From an uncultured Eubacteriales bacterium (lineage in GTDB: Bacteria > Bacillota > Clostridia > Oscillospirales > CAG-272): DNA of 64,000 bases. The translations under genes and the position numbers were made by a program. The stretch's first letter is position 1, and each line of letters begins with the position of its first letter. Under the pieces are notes generated by a model. The model saw only the letters and a program-made list of their open reading frames with translations, did not search any database and was not told the DNA's origin. Location: the NCBI GenBank assembly GCA_934526185.1, contig CAKTAA010000002.1, positions 1-64,000 of the forward strand, given 5' to 3'. This document shows, one piece after another, positions 9,371 through 17,585 of the stretch.

Positions 9371-10306
9371 ATGAAACACGGTGCTGCATTTTTATTAGCA
9401 GCCGCGCTCGCATGCTGTTTCTCGGCATGCGGGCAGATAACTGAGCGTGACGGCGGTTCTGGCGGATATACTTTTACCGATGATTTGGGAAGGGAAATAA
9501 CAGTTACATCTGCTGAGCGAACTGCAGCCCTGTTAGGCAGCTACGCGGACATCTGGTATCTTGCCGGCGGTACGGTTTGCGCGTCGGCGGACGACGCCTG
9601 GGAGGATTTTGATTTGCCTCTTAAAGAGGATACCGTTCATTTAGGAGCGACCAAAAATCTCAGTTTGGAAGCGCTTTTTGCCTGCGAGCCTGATTTTGTT
9701 CTTGCCAGTACAAATACACCACAGCATCTTGAGTGGCGCGAAGCACTGGAAGGAGCAGGCATTGCGGTTGCTTACTTTGATGTAGTGAATTTTGAAGATT
9801 ATCTGCGGATGCTGAAAATATGTACCGATATAACCGGAAAGCCCGAATATTTCGAGCAATACGGCTTAGATGTTCAGGACCAAGTGAACGAGATTCTCCG
9901 GCGCAGAGATGGACAGAAAGCACAGTCCGTATTGGTGATGCGCGCCTCGGCCGCAAGCATCCGAGCAAAAAGAAGCGATGCAACTGTGCTTGGCGAGATG
10001 CTCAGCAGCTTCGGCTGCAGCAATATTGCGGACAGTGACAGTTCATTGCTTGAAAATCTGAGCATTGAAAGTATTTTGCTGGCAAATCCCGACAAAATAT
10101 TTTTTATCCAGACCGGAGACGATATAGAGGGCATTGAAAAAAATGTTGAGAAGCTGTTTCAGGAGAATCCGTTATGGTATGAGCTTGACGCCGTAATAAA
10201 CGGCAGGGTTTATTATATGGATAAGCATTTGTACAACCTGAAGCCAAATGCTCGATGGGGAGAGGCATACGAGAAGCTTGAGGAGATTCTGTATGATGAA
10301 CCGTAA
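9371..10306 (+). CDS. FepB/BtuF-type substrate-binding lipoprotein of an iron/tetrapyrrole ABC importer
   Basis: About 311 residues. A signal peptide with lipobox (AACCFSAC) places the mature lipidated Cys about residue 20, so the start at ATG 9371 is preferred to the in-frame ATG at 9359. The rest is a class III periplasmic-binding fold (DDLGREITVTSAERTAALL, LGATKNLSLEALFACEPDFVL), the family that captures siderophores, haem or cobalamin. It lies 116 bases after the reductase fusion and overlaps the permease gene. The ligand cannot be read from sequence; iron or an iron tetrapyrrole fits a siroheme-using neighbourhood. Confidence 0.85.
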   Translation: MKHGAAFLLAAALACCFSACGQITERDGGSGGYTFTDDLGREITVTSAERTAALLGSYADIWYLAGGTVCASADDAWEDFDLPLKEDTVHLGATKNLSLEALFACEPDFVLASTNTPQHLEWREALEGAGIAVAYFDVVNFEDYLRMLKICTDITGKPEYFEQYGLDVQDQVNEILRRRDGQKAQSVLVMRASAASIRAKRSDATVLGEMLSSFGCSNIADSDSSLLENLSIESILLANPDKIFFIQTGDDIEGIEKNVEKLFQENPLWYELDAVINGRVYYMDKHLYNLKPNARWGEAYEKLEEILYDEP

Positions 10307-11303
10307 AAAGAAATGGCGCTTTCTGTTATGTCTCGGTATGGTGTTCTGTATTTTTGCAACACTTCTCAGCCTATGTCTCGGAAGCAAATGCTTTACGGTT
10401 GAACAGCTCTGCCGTTTGATATTCGGCGGTGCTCCTTCTGCTGTGAACCGAAGCATTTTCAGGTATGTACGGGTTCCCCGGACGATGGCGAGTCTTTTGG
10501 CCGGTGCGGCGCTGTCTGTTTCGGGCGCCGTTCTGCAGAATGTGCTCGGCAACAAATTAGCGTCGCCGAGCATTATCGGAGTTAACGCAGGGGCAGGGCT
10601 TGGTGTTACCCTGTGCTCTGCCGCGGGAATTTTGTCAGGCTGGGCGGTTTCCGGTTCTGCTTTTGCCGGGAGCCTGTTTGCGGTTATCATTATTTTTCTG
10701 TTTTCATACCGCTCCAATGCCTCCAAGACAACGGTGATTTTAAGCGGTGTTGCACTGAACAGCATATTGAACGCTGTGTGTGAGGCTGTTGCCGTATTGA
10801 ATCCCGATGTTGCCGCGCTTAATACTGAATTTCGTGTGGGAGGCTTTTCCTCCATCTCTTACACAAGACTTGTACCAGCCGCTGTATGCATTCTCGTTGC
10901 GCTCGTTATCCTCTTTACCCTGTGCAACGAGCTGGATGTGGCTGCCTTGGGCGACGAGACTGCTCAGAGCATCGGCCTGCCGGTGAAAACGTACAGAACT
11001 GTCTTTTTAAGCCTGTCGGCTCTGCTCGCGGGAGCAGCCGTCAGCTTTTCCGGTCTGCTGGGATTTGTCGGATTGATTGTCCCGCATTTTGTTCGCAGAA
11101 TCATCGGAAATGAGAGCCGGCTGCTGCTGCCGCTGTGTGTTCTATTTGGAGGCGGCTTTGTCTGTCTCTGTGATTTGGCGTCGAGATTGCTGTTTGCACC
11201 GTATGAGCTGCCTGTCGGTATTTTGATGGCAATGATAGGAGGCCCTCTGTTTGTCATACTTCTGATCCGATACAAAGGGGGGCACGGATATGGTAGAAAT
11301 TAA
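10293..11303 (+). CDS. FecCD-family ABC permease
   Basis: About 336 residues, start ATG 10293 overlapping the end of the binding-protein gene by 14 bases (GGAG site inside that gene). It is a polytopic membrane protein with about ten transmembrane helices. The FecCD signatures RVPRTMASLLAGAALSVSGA (residues about 55-75) and GLIVPHFVR in the coupling region are plain. It forms the homodimeric channel of the importer with the neighbouring lipoprotein and ATPase. Overlapping genes indicate one transcript. Confidence 0.9.
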   Translation: MMNRKKKWRFLLCLGMVFCIFATLLSLCLGSKCFTVEQLCRLIFGGAPSAVNRSIFRYVRVPRTMASLLAGAALSVSGAVLQNVLGNKLASPSIIGVNAGAGLGVTLCSAAGILSGWAVSGSAFAGSLFAVIIIFLFSYRSNASKTTVILSGVALNSILNAVCEAVAVLNPDVAALNTEFRVGGFSSISYTRLVPAAVCILVALVILFTLCNELDVAALGDETAQSIGLPVKTYRTVFLSLSALLAGAAVSFSGLLGFVGLIVPHFVRRIIGNESRLLLPLCVLFGGGFVCLCDLASRLLFAPYELPVGILMAMIGGPLFVILLIRYKGGHGYGRN

Positions 11304-12048
11304 AGATGTATCCAGCGGATACGGAAAGCATGAGGTTCTGCACGGCATCAGCTTTACAGCGGAAAAAGGGAAAATCACGACTGTAATCGGCAGCAATGGC
11401 TGCGGAAAGAGCACACTCCTCAAAACGATTGTAGGATTGCTTCCTCTGACCGGCGGCTGTATAAGCATTGACGGTATTTCGGCAGATCAGCTTACACGTG
11501 CGGAGACGGCGAAAAGGATTGCCTATCTGCCGCAGAACAAAAATATTCCCGACATTTCTGTTGGCAGATTGGTGCTGCACGGAAGGTTTCCGTATTTGAG
11601 TTATCCGAGAAAATACCGCAGAACGGACGTAGAAATTGCTGAGCACGCGATGGAGCAGATGGAGATTTCAGATCTTGCTGAAAAGCAGATGTATGAGCTG
11701 TCGGGCGGCATGCGTCAAAAAGCATATATTGCGATGGCATTGGCGCAGCAGGCGCCCGTAATCATAATGGACGAACCGACTGCTTATCTGGATATCGGGC
11801 GGCAGATAAAATTTGCGGAGATGATAAAAACACTGGCAGAAGGCGGAAAAACAATCATACTTGTGCTGCACGACATTTTGTTTGCCGTGAAAATTTCAGA
11901 CAGTATCGTTTGCCTGCGTGACGGCACGGCGGCGAAATGCGGCACGCCGGACGAAATCCTGCATGCTGATATGATACAAAAGCTTTACGGTATTCATGTA
12001 AAACGAATAAAGACAGATAATGGCATACAGTATTATTACGAAATCTGA
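11290..12048 (+). CDS. FepC-type ABC importer ATPase
   Basis: 252 residues. Walker A is GSNGCGKST (residues about 37-45), the signature is LSGGMRQ, Walker B is VIIMDEPTAYLD, and the switch His is in LVLHD. This is the iron-siderophore/haem/B12 importer ATPase subfamily. A GGGGGG ribosome site precedes ATG 11290, and the gene overlaps the permease by 14 bases. It energises uptake by the lipoprotein-permease pair. The downstream siroheme synthase starts 12 bases after its stop, so all are probably one operon. Confidence 0.9.
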   Translation: MVEIKDVSSGYGKHEVLHGISFTAEKGKITTVIGSNGCGKSTLLKTIVGLLPLTGGCISIDGISADQLTRAETAKRIAYLPQNKNIPDISVGRLVLHGRFPYLSYPRKYRRTDVEIAEHAMEQMEISDLAEKQMYELSGGMRQKAYIAMALAQQAPVIIMDEPTAYLDIGRQIKFAEMIKTLAEGGKTIILVLHDILFAVKISDSIVCLRDGTAAKCGTPDEILHADMIQKLYGIHVKRIKTDNGIQYYYEI

Positions 12049-12059
12049 ATAGGAGGCCT

Positions 12060-12674
12060 ATGACTTATTTTCCTTTGTTTATGAAAATAGAGAATCGGGA
12101 GGTTCTTGTCTGCGGGGGCGGAGCCGAGGCGTGTGAAAAAGTGAAACGATTATATTCCTTGCGACCGCGAATCAGAGTTGTCTCTGAAAACCTGTCGCCT
12201 GAAATGGAAGAGCTTAATGCGGTTACGATAGAAAAACATCGTTTTACGGAAAAGGATTTGGAACCGGTTCCCCTTTTTGTGGTAGCGGCGGAGGAGAAAG
12301 CCGAGACTCGGAGAATTGTCTCTGCATGCCGGAAACATCGTATTCCGGTAAACGCAGCAGATCAGCCCGACCAATGCGACTTCCTTTTTCCCGCGTTGAT
12401 ATCTACAGATCAACTGTGTGTCGGCATCAGCACGGGAGGGGTGTCTCCAACAGCCGCCGTGGTTCTGAGGGAAAGAATTGCCGAACAGATTCCCGCTAAC
12501 ATAGACGAGATACTGCTGGGGATGATTGCGGCAAGACAGACAGTACAAAAGACGGGGCTGCCGAAGGAGATGAAAAAGAAACTCTTGCGTCAAATTGCAC
12601 AACAGGCATTTGCCGCGGGCAGACAGCTGACCGACAGGGAGCTGAAGAATTTGATAGCCTGCGCAGATGTATAA
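12060..12674 (+). CDS. Precorrin-2 dehydrogenase (siroheme synthase, CysG N-terminal/Met8 type)
   Basis: 204 residues. It starts MTYFPLFMKIENREVLVCGG with the NAD-binding glycine motif GGGAEACEKV, and contains the family segments AADQPDQCDFLFPALI and ISTGGVSPTAAVVLRE. The family oxidises precorrin-2 with NAD+ and inserts Fe2+ to make siroheme. The methyltransferase half of CysG is absent, so precorrin-2 must come from elsewhere. An AGGAGGCCT site precedes the ATG. Being last in an operon with a siroheme-dependent reductase, it supplies that cofactor locally. Confidence 0.9.
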   Translation: MTYFPLFMKIENREVLVCGGGAEACEKVKRLYSLRPRIRVVSENLSPEMEELNAVTIEKHRFTEKDLEPVPLFVVAAEEKAETRRIVSACRKHRIPVNAADQPDQCDFLFPALISTDQLCVGISTGGVSPTAAVVLRERIAEQIPANIDEILLGMIAARQTVQKTGLPKEMKKKLLRQIAQQAFAAGRQLTDRELKNLIACADV

Positions 12675-12677
12675 AAA

Positions 12678-12718
12678 AGCGTGTCCGTTAAAAGCGGACA
12701 CGCTTTCAGCAGTTTTTA
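12678..12718 (+). terminator. Terminator of the siroheme-reductase operon
   Basis: A 10-bp perfect stem AGCGTGTCCG/CGGACACGCT with a 7-nt loop, 3 bases after the precorrin-2 dehydrogenase stop. It is followed by a short T stretch and then TTTTT. Confidence 0.85.
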
Positions 12719-12904
12719 ATGAATGCCGATTTTATGCCCACAGAAAGTCGCTTCTCCGTGGCTGACGCAGAACGACAGTGTGATATCATCGGCAGACTGT
12801 TCAAAAGTATGATCAAATAAAGGGTGATAGATGAAAACCTTTCTTTCGTCTTTCACTGAACTTAATGGCTGCACCGCCGGCAGAACCCACAAACTGCGGC
12901 GACA

Positions 12905-12943
12905 AAATAAGGGAGAAACCGTTTTCCGGTTTCTCCCTTGTAT
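12905..12943 (-). terminator. Terminator of the ferritin-rubredoxin pair
   Basis: A 10-bp stem GGGAGAAACC/GGTTTCTCCC with a 7-nt loop. It lies immediately downstream of the rubredoxin stop on the minus strand and is followed by TTATTTTG. Confidence 0.8.
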
Positions 12944-13099
12944 TTATTCTTTTGAAAATTCTTCTTTGCCTACACCGCACAGCGGGCATACCCAATCCTC
13001 GGGCAAATCTTCCCATTTTGTTCCGGGAGCAATACCGTTATCGGGATCGCCTGCCGTTTCGTCATAAACATAGCCGCATACATCGCAAATATATTTCAT
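12944..13099 (-). CDS. Rubredoxin
   Basis: A 51-residue protein beginning [14 protein letters not shown] and containing EDWVCPLCG. The four cysteines (C5, C8, C38, C41) bind one iron in the canonical rubredoxin fold, and aromatic residues Y10, Y12 and W36 sit at the usual core positions. The start has a perfect AAAGGAGGTGATC ribosome site. It lies 14 bases downstream of ferritin on the same strand. Rubredoxin passes single electrons, for example to superoxide reductase (a desulfoferrodoxin lies at 16.0-16.4 kb) or for iron release. Confidence 0.97.
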   Translation of the reverse strand: MKYICDVCGYVYDETAGDPDNGIAPGTKWEDLPEDWVCPLCGVGKEEFSKE

Positions 13100-13113
13100 T
13101 TGATCACCTCCTT

Positions 13114-13623
13114 TTAAAGCACCAAAGACGGTGCAGAATATACTCTTGCTTTCAGCTCACTGTTAAGCATGTACAGGCTTTTGGCATCACCGCCGTAAAG
13201 CTCCATCTTGGTAATCATATCGGAGGCATTTTTTTCTTCCTCCCCCTGCTCCTTTACGAACCAGTCAAGAAGCTGCATCGTTCGGAAATCATGATCTTCA
13301 AACGCTGCGGCATATATAGTGTTAATCAGCTCCGTTACATATTTTTCGTGTTTCAGACCGGCTTTCAGGGGATCCATATGCTCTTTCAGTTCGCAGTCAG
13401 GCTTGGCAATGGCGTCAAAGGTCACTTTTATATCATTGTTCAGCAAATATTGATAGAACAGCAGAGCGTGATCTCTTTCCTCCTGCGCCTGAATTCTGTA
13501 CCAGTTCTCAAAGCCGTCAAGTCCAGCGGCGGCATAATAATTAGAAAACTCCAAATACAGATAGGCGGAATAGAACTCCTTGTTGATTTGCTCATTTAAC
13601 AGCCTTGCAACTTTTTCATTCAT
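13114..13623 (-). CDS. ftnA: Ferritin (non-haem, FtnA-type)
   Basis: 169 residues, the usual length for bacterial ferritin. The four-helix bundle carries the ferroxidase residues E16, E49 and H52 ([16 protein letters not shown]), and E/Q residues further on ([13 protein letters not shown]). It oxidises Fe2+ and stores the mineral core in a 24-mer cytoplasmic shell, limiting Fenton chemistry. AAAAGGAGAACCGTT precedes the ATG. It is co-transcribed with rubredoxin. A TATAAT-like box on the minus strand at 13841-13846 could be its promoter, giving a leader of about 215 bases. Confidence 0.95.
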   Translation of the reverse strand: MNEKVARLLNEQINKEFYSAYLYLEFSNYYAAAGLDGFENWYRIQAQEERDHALLFYQYLLNNDIKVTFDAIAKPDCELKEHMDPLKAGLKHEKYVTELINTIYAAAFEDHDFRTMQLLDWFVKEQGEEEKNASDMITKMELYGGDAKSLYMLNSELKARVYSAPSLVL

Positions 13624-13876
13624 AACGGTTCTCCTTTTTATATTTATTTACCAAAGCAGGGCCTGTGACTCTGGCCTTTGATACCTGAAACGGTAATTCA
13701 TATACGGGATATTTACGCACGCCGGATTGTTCAATAAGGGGCTTGCCCTGTCGTGGAGGCGTGGGACATCTTCCCTAAGTTATACTGCGGAAATTCAAGT
13801 CTAAAATATCGAGGCTTACTGTTGATGTACATATATACACATTATAGCACAAAGCTGTAGAATTTACCAGAAAATT

Positions 13877-14461
13877 TTACAGCGATATAAGATCAGCCAG
13901 TACCGAAACTCCGATCCCCAATCCGGCGGATAACAAGATCAGGCGGACAGCGGATACTTTTTTTCCAAACAGCCATTCGAAACCGAAATAAACAACGACA
14001 AGCAAATTAAAAATGACGACAGACGGAATATTTAAATGAAATTCCGCCGGAGACAGGCAGCCAAACGCTTTCAGCAGGAGAATGATTCCGGTGGACAGAA
14101 TCAGCGCAATAATAACAGGCTGTACCCCCCGAAGAAAGGCGGAAAAATATTTATTATTCGTCAAATTTGTCAGTACAGATGCAATCAGCAGAATGATAAC
14201 GAAGGAAGGCAATATAACACCCGCAGTTGCCGCAATGCTGCCCGGCATACCTGCACACTCGGATCCGACATAGGTTGCCATATTGACGGCAATCGGTCCC
14301 GGCGTAGATTCACATACCCCGATAAAGTTGTAAAATTCCGATTCCGTAAGCCAGCCGTACTGTAAAACCGTTTCTTCAATCAGCGGTATCATGCCGAAAC
14401 CGCCGCCGAAACAAAACAGTCCGATTTTGAAGAATTCAAAAAAAAGGGTAAAGTAAATCAT
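13877..14461 (-). CDS. Chromate transporter family protein, C-terminal partner of split ChrA
   Basis: 194 residues with about five or six transmembrane helices. The CHR-domain signatures are FKIGLFCFGGGFGMIPLIE near the N terminus and ESTPGPIAVNMATYVG at about residues 50-65. Short-chain CHR proteins act as heterodimers encoded by adjacent genes, and the upstream gene encodes the partner. The two overlap by 4 bases, so translation is coupled. The family exports chromate or other oxyanions; in gut-type anaerobes the true substrate is often uncertain. The end of this gene is the end of the pair. Confidence 0.85.
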   Translation of the reverse strand: MIYFTLFFEFFKIGLFCFGGGFGMIPLIEETVLQYGWLTESEFYNFIGVCESTPGPIAVNMATYVGSECAGMPGSIAATAGVILPSFVIILLIASVLTNLTNNKYFSAFLRGVQPVIIALILSTGIILLLKAFGCLSPAEFHLNIPSVVIFNLLVVVYFGFEWLFGKKVSAVRLILLSAGLGIGVSVLADLISL

Positions 14462-15021
14462 TTCCGGCCTTTCGTTTTCACTCCGGGTAGGACATAAAAA
14501 AATATACCGAAAATACCGCCGATGAGAATAAGAAGAACGGAGCTAAAGGAGACAGAGAACCATTCCAAAAGGAGCATCGAAATGAAAACCGCGGCAAACG
14601 TGATGACAGGAAGTGGTTTTTTCTCCATTTTGGAAAGCATTTCCACACCCGCTTTTAAAATAAGGAATGCAACCGCACACTTGATTCCCACAAAGGCATA
14701 GGCAACATATTTATTTTTTATAAAGCCGTCTAAGAAGAGCGAGATAACATAAATGATGACCAGTGACGGCAGGATAACACCCAGTGTGGCGCACAAACTG
14801 CCCCAAATCCCTTTTCGCCTGTATCCCACATAGGTTGCAAGATTGATGGCGATGGGGCCTGGTGTGGATTCGGCAATCGTAATAATTTCCAGCAGTTCAT
14901 CCTCGGTCAGCCAATGCTTCTGTTCAACAACGGTTTCCTTTATCTGAGCAATCATTGCGTAACCGCCGCCAAATGTAAAGAGTCCTGTTTTGAAAAAAGT
15001 AAGAAACAGTGAAAACAGCAT
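14458..15021 (-). CDS. Chromate transporter family protein, N-terminal partner of split ChrA
   Basis: About 187 residues from ATG 15021, chosen because AAGGAG lies 10 bases upstream and the protein then begins MLFSLFLTFFKTGLFTFGGG, exactly like its partner; the frame opens at 15195. A second CHR motif, ESTPGPIAINLATYVGY, follows. It probably pairs with the product of the overlapping downstream gene to form one antiport unit. The duplicated arrangement (two homologous half-proteins in inverted topology) is known for short-chain ChrA. Confidence 0.85.
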   Translation of the reverse strand: MLFSLFLTFFKTGLFTFGGGYAMIAQIKETVVEQKHWLTEDELLEIITIAESTPGPIAINLATYVGYRRKGIWGSLCATLGVILPSLVIIYVISLFLDGFIKNKYVAYAFVGIKCAVAFLILKAGVEMLSKMEKKPLPVITFAAVFISMLLLEWFSVSFSSVLLILIGGIFGIFFYVLPGVKTKGRK

Positions 15022-15262
15022 CACGTCATTCTCCTTCCGAGTCAGATCCTGGAAAGATTTCGGTATAAGGTAGAGACGAAAATGTTTAATTTTGCGGGTG
15101 CGATTGTTGTACACAATTCCACAGCCTGCGGCGGATGATACTGAAGCTTGAAAGGTATGAGAAAGGACTATCACTGCGAAAATATACAAAAGCATGGGGC
15201 AGCAGTTCTACGAATTGAAACGCACTGAATCTGTATTTGTTCATCAGCCGATATGAAAACGA

Positions 15263-16021
15263 TTATCCAAGTAAAACGTCAAAAGCCAGCATCAGACAGA
15301 AGCCCGCAAGAAGAGAATAAGTCGCGCCCCGTTCATTGCCGTAGGCATGTGTTTCAGGAATCATCTCATCACTGATAACATACAGCATGGTACCTCCCGC
15401 GAATGCCAAAGCAAAGGGCAGAATGGAGGCGGATATGCTTACCGCCAGATAACCGAGCAATGTGCCGATAACCTCGACAATGCCGGTGCACAGGGCAACC
15501 GCAAAAGTTCTTTTGCGGCTCATACCGACTGCGAGCATTGGCGCAATAATGACCATTCCCTCAGGAATATTCTGCAGAGCAATACCTCCTGCAACAGTCA
15601 GAGCTTCTGCCGTGTTGCCTGTACCAAAGCCGACGCCGGCCGCAATGCCTTCAGGAAAATTGTGAATTGCTATTGCGATGACGAAAAGAAGCACCTTGCT
15701 TAACGGCTCGGTCCTTTCAGGGTGCTTTTCATTATCGACCCCGGTTAGTTTGTGCAGATGCGGCACAATTTTATCAATAATATTTATACAGAATGCGCCG
15801 CAAAAGATACCGGCAATTGTTACAGGCAGAGCAAACTTGCCGGCAAAATCAAGAGAAGGAATTATAAGTCCCATGACGGCGGCCGCGAGCATGACGCCTG
15901 CAGCAAAAGAGAGAATGCAGCAGGAGAATTGCTGGCTGGTTTTTTTAAAAAGAAAGCCGATAAGCGCACCGATAACCGATGCGCTTCCGACACCAAGAGC
16001 CGTCAATAATACGATCTGCAT
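15263..16021 (-). CDS. ZIP-family divalent metal transporter
   Basis: 252 residues with about eight transmembrane helices. The metal-binding ZIP helices IAIHNFPEGIAAGVGFG and GIALQNIPEGMVI (HNxPEG and QNxPEG motifs) and an EMIPETHA segment are clear. The GufA/ZupT branch of this family imports Zn2+, Fe2+ or Mn2+. It is the next gene after desulfoferrodoxin on the same strand, with 3 bases between them, so the two are probably co-transcribed; metal supply for the iron enzymes nearby is a plausible role. Metal specificity cannot be decided from sequence. Confidence 0.9.
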   Translation of the reverse strand: MQIVLLTALGVGSASVIGALIGFLFKKTSQQFSCCILSFAAGVMLAAAVMGLIIPSLDFAGKFALPVTIAGIFCGAFCINIIDKIVPHLHKLTGVDNEKHPERTEPLSKVLLFVIAIAIHNFPEGIAAGVGFGTGNTAEALTVAGGIALQNIPEGMVIIAPMLAVGMSRKRTFAVALCTGIVEVIGTLLGYLAVSISASILPFALAFAGGTMLYVISDEMIPETHAYGNERGATYSLLAGFCLMLAFDVLLG

Positions 16022-16024
16022 GGA

Positions 16025-16399
16025 TTAAGCTTTCCAAAGACTGTGCAGGTTGCAGTATGCAAAAACGGCTTCGACCTCATCGCCGTCACAGAGGGCAAAG
16101 CAAACCTTAGGTGCATCACCAGGGCTGAGCGCCTTGCGCTGATTGCCGTATTTTGTTTGTAAAGAAACCCACTCGATATGGTGCTCCGGAAGCATCGGAT
16201 GTTCTGCTTCACCGACAACAACGGTAACCTTGTTGTTTTCAACGTGATAAACGGGGATGTGTTTTTCAGCGGACGCCTCGGTTGTACCAGGGATAAGCTC
16301 TGTCATTTTCTGACCGCAGCACATAACCGGAACGCCCTTGTCCTTGACCATCGCAATGATATTGCCGCAATGCTTGCAAATAAAAAATCGCTGTTCCAT
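16025..16399 (-). CDS. dfx: Desulfoferrodoxin (superoxide reductase)
   Basis: 124 residues from ATG 16399 (AAAGGAG upstream; the frame opens at 16507). Centre I is the rubredoxin-like FeCys4 site made by C8, C11, C27 and C28 (ICKHCG and MCCGQ). Centre II, the catalytic FeHis4Cys site, is built from His in EKHIPV, AEHPM and EHHIEW plus the C-terminal AYCNLHSLW. The enzyme reduces superoxide to peroxide with electrons from rubredoxin, encoded 3 kb away. This is a typical anaerobe oxygen-defence gene. Confidence 0.95.
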   Translation of the reverse strand: MEQRFFICKHCGNIIAMVKDKGVPVMCCGQKMTELIPGTTEASAEKHIPVYHVENNKVTVVVGEAEHPMLPEHHIEWVSLQTKYGNQRKALSPGDAPKVCFALCDGDEVEAVFAYCNLHSLWKA

Positions 16400-16792
16400 T
16401 ATTTTCTCCTTTGCATTAAAAAGAATGAAAAATTTGAGGAAGTTTCGGGAAGCGAAACTTCTGCACATGGCAAACACATGATTCTGCAGCGGTGTGTAGC
16501 TATACACAGTATACCATAAACCGATTCAAATATCAACATATTGTCGTATTTTTCCTCATAAAATTCAGTAATTTTTTCTTTAAAAACGGTGTTTGCTATT
16601 GGGAAGAGGAATGATCTTTGCTCAGCCGGGAACGGCCGTAAATTATCGCATATTTAATATCCGAACATTCCTCATCACGGATCCAGTCACCTTGACCGCC
16701 GGTTTCTATAAAAGCGGGAAAGCAACGGGGCGCAATTAGGGAATTTATTGCGGGTAGAACCCTCTGATAAAGACAAAATATGATTGATGGAA

Positions 16793-17001
16793 TCATAGAC
16801 GAAAACGGGAACGGATATGCGTGTGCCGTACCGGACTTGCTTTTCCTATAATACAGCTACAGCCCGGCCTGTGATATCCTTTTTGCTCGGCGTCACATAG
16901 AAAAAAGCGGCATCGGGTAACGAAGAAATGCTGTTGTTCTTTTTTTTGCTTTCCGTGACGTTTATTCGGTCGCCCATTTGAAACGTCGTAACATCCGAAT
17001 C
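16793..17001 (-). pseudogene. Frameshifted remnant of a YVTPS/YHRPGC-tail domain
   Basis: On the minus strand, one frame reads AAFFYVTPSKK and the next frame continues KGYHRPGCSCIIGK. Joined, they match the C-terminal module of the ImmA-like protein at 4197-5222 (YVTPSGKKYHRPGCRYIKEK), including similar DNA around TATGTGACGCCGAGC. The frame break and the missing second CxxC show it is not functional. It may have been the tail of another surface or anchored protein. Confidence 0.55.
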
Positions 17002-17457
17002 TCATACGAATTGTTCGCTATAACCCTTTCTATTTTCATTAATTATTCTTGCAACTCCGTCAATTATCCCCCCGCACTCGCGGATTCTTGCGGCGATTTT
17101 CTTACGCTTTTTGGGATTTTGCAACGCTTCAAGCGTCACATTAAAGCCGCCGCCGAGGGCTTCGAGATCATTTCCATCGTCGTTGTTCCAGATATCGGCT
17201 GTGCGTCTGTATTGGTTGCTTATATCGCCGTTTGCCTGAAAATGAGCGTCGATACTGTCGCCGCTGAATGGCTGTTTGTAATACTGCGTAAATACATCAC
17301 CTGTTATACCGGCAAAAAACCAGTAATCATAATCCTTCTCACCGAGACATTTCATAACATATTTTGTCGAACCGTTGAACCAGTAGTTTTCACCGTATTC
17401 GTCGGTGACAAGGCGGTGGATAACGGAAATAATGCTGTTGCTCTGTTTTGTAATCAT
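17002..17457 (-). CDS. Truncated C39-peptidase-like/BtrH-like domain protein
   Basis: 151 residues from ATG 17457 (AGAAGGG site; the frame opens at 17601). The segment YVMKCLGEKDYDYWFFAGITGDVFTQYY resembles the N-terminal domain of BtrH/C39-like proteins that often sit beside MerR-type regulators in Clostridia. Those proteins are usually over 300 residues, and the usual N-terminal Cys is not in place here, so this is probably a truncated, perhaps dead, copy. It follows a broken MerR gene. Assignment is from remembered family resemblance and is weak. Confidence 0.35.
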   Translation of the reverse strand: MITKQSNSIISVIHRLVTDEYGENYWFNGSTKYVMKCLGEKDYDYWFFAGITGDVFTQYYKQPFSGDSIDAHFQANGDISNQYRRTADIWNNDDGNDLEALGGGFNVTLEALQNPKKRKKIAARIRECGGIIDGVARIINENRKGYSEQFV

Positions 17458-17585
17458 GGTAAACCCTTCTTTCTTTATTTTATTTTTGTTTGGTGTTACA
17501 AGCTGAAAAATTTTGATTGATCTTAAAACCTTTAGATCATTTGAGCCGCTTGAACCAATTACAAGAGGAAAAGCAGTTTCCTTGC

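Noticed and set aside
12720..12905. Minus-strand frame reading DDITLSFCVSHGEATFCGHKIGIH before a stop, downstream of rubredoxin
   Set aside because: No ATG with a ribosome site, lies beyond the rubredoxin terminator, and resembles no family I recognise; possibly a tiny remnant.
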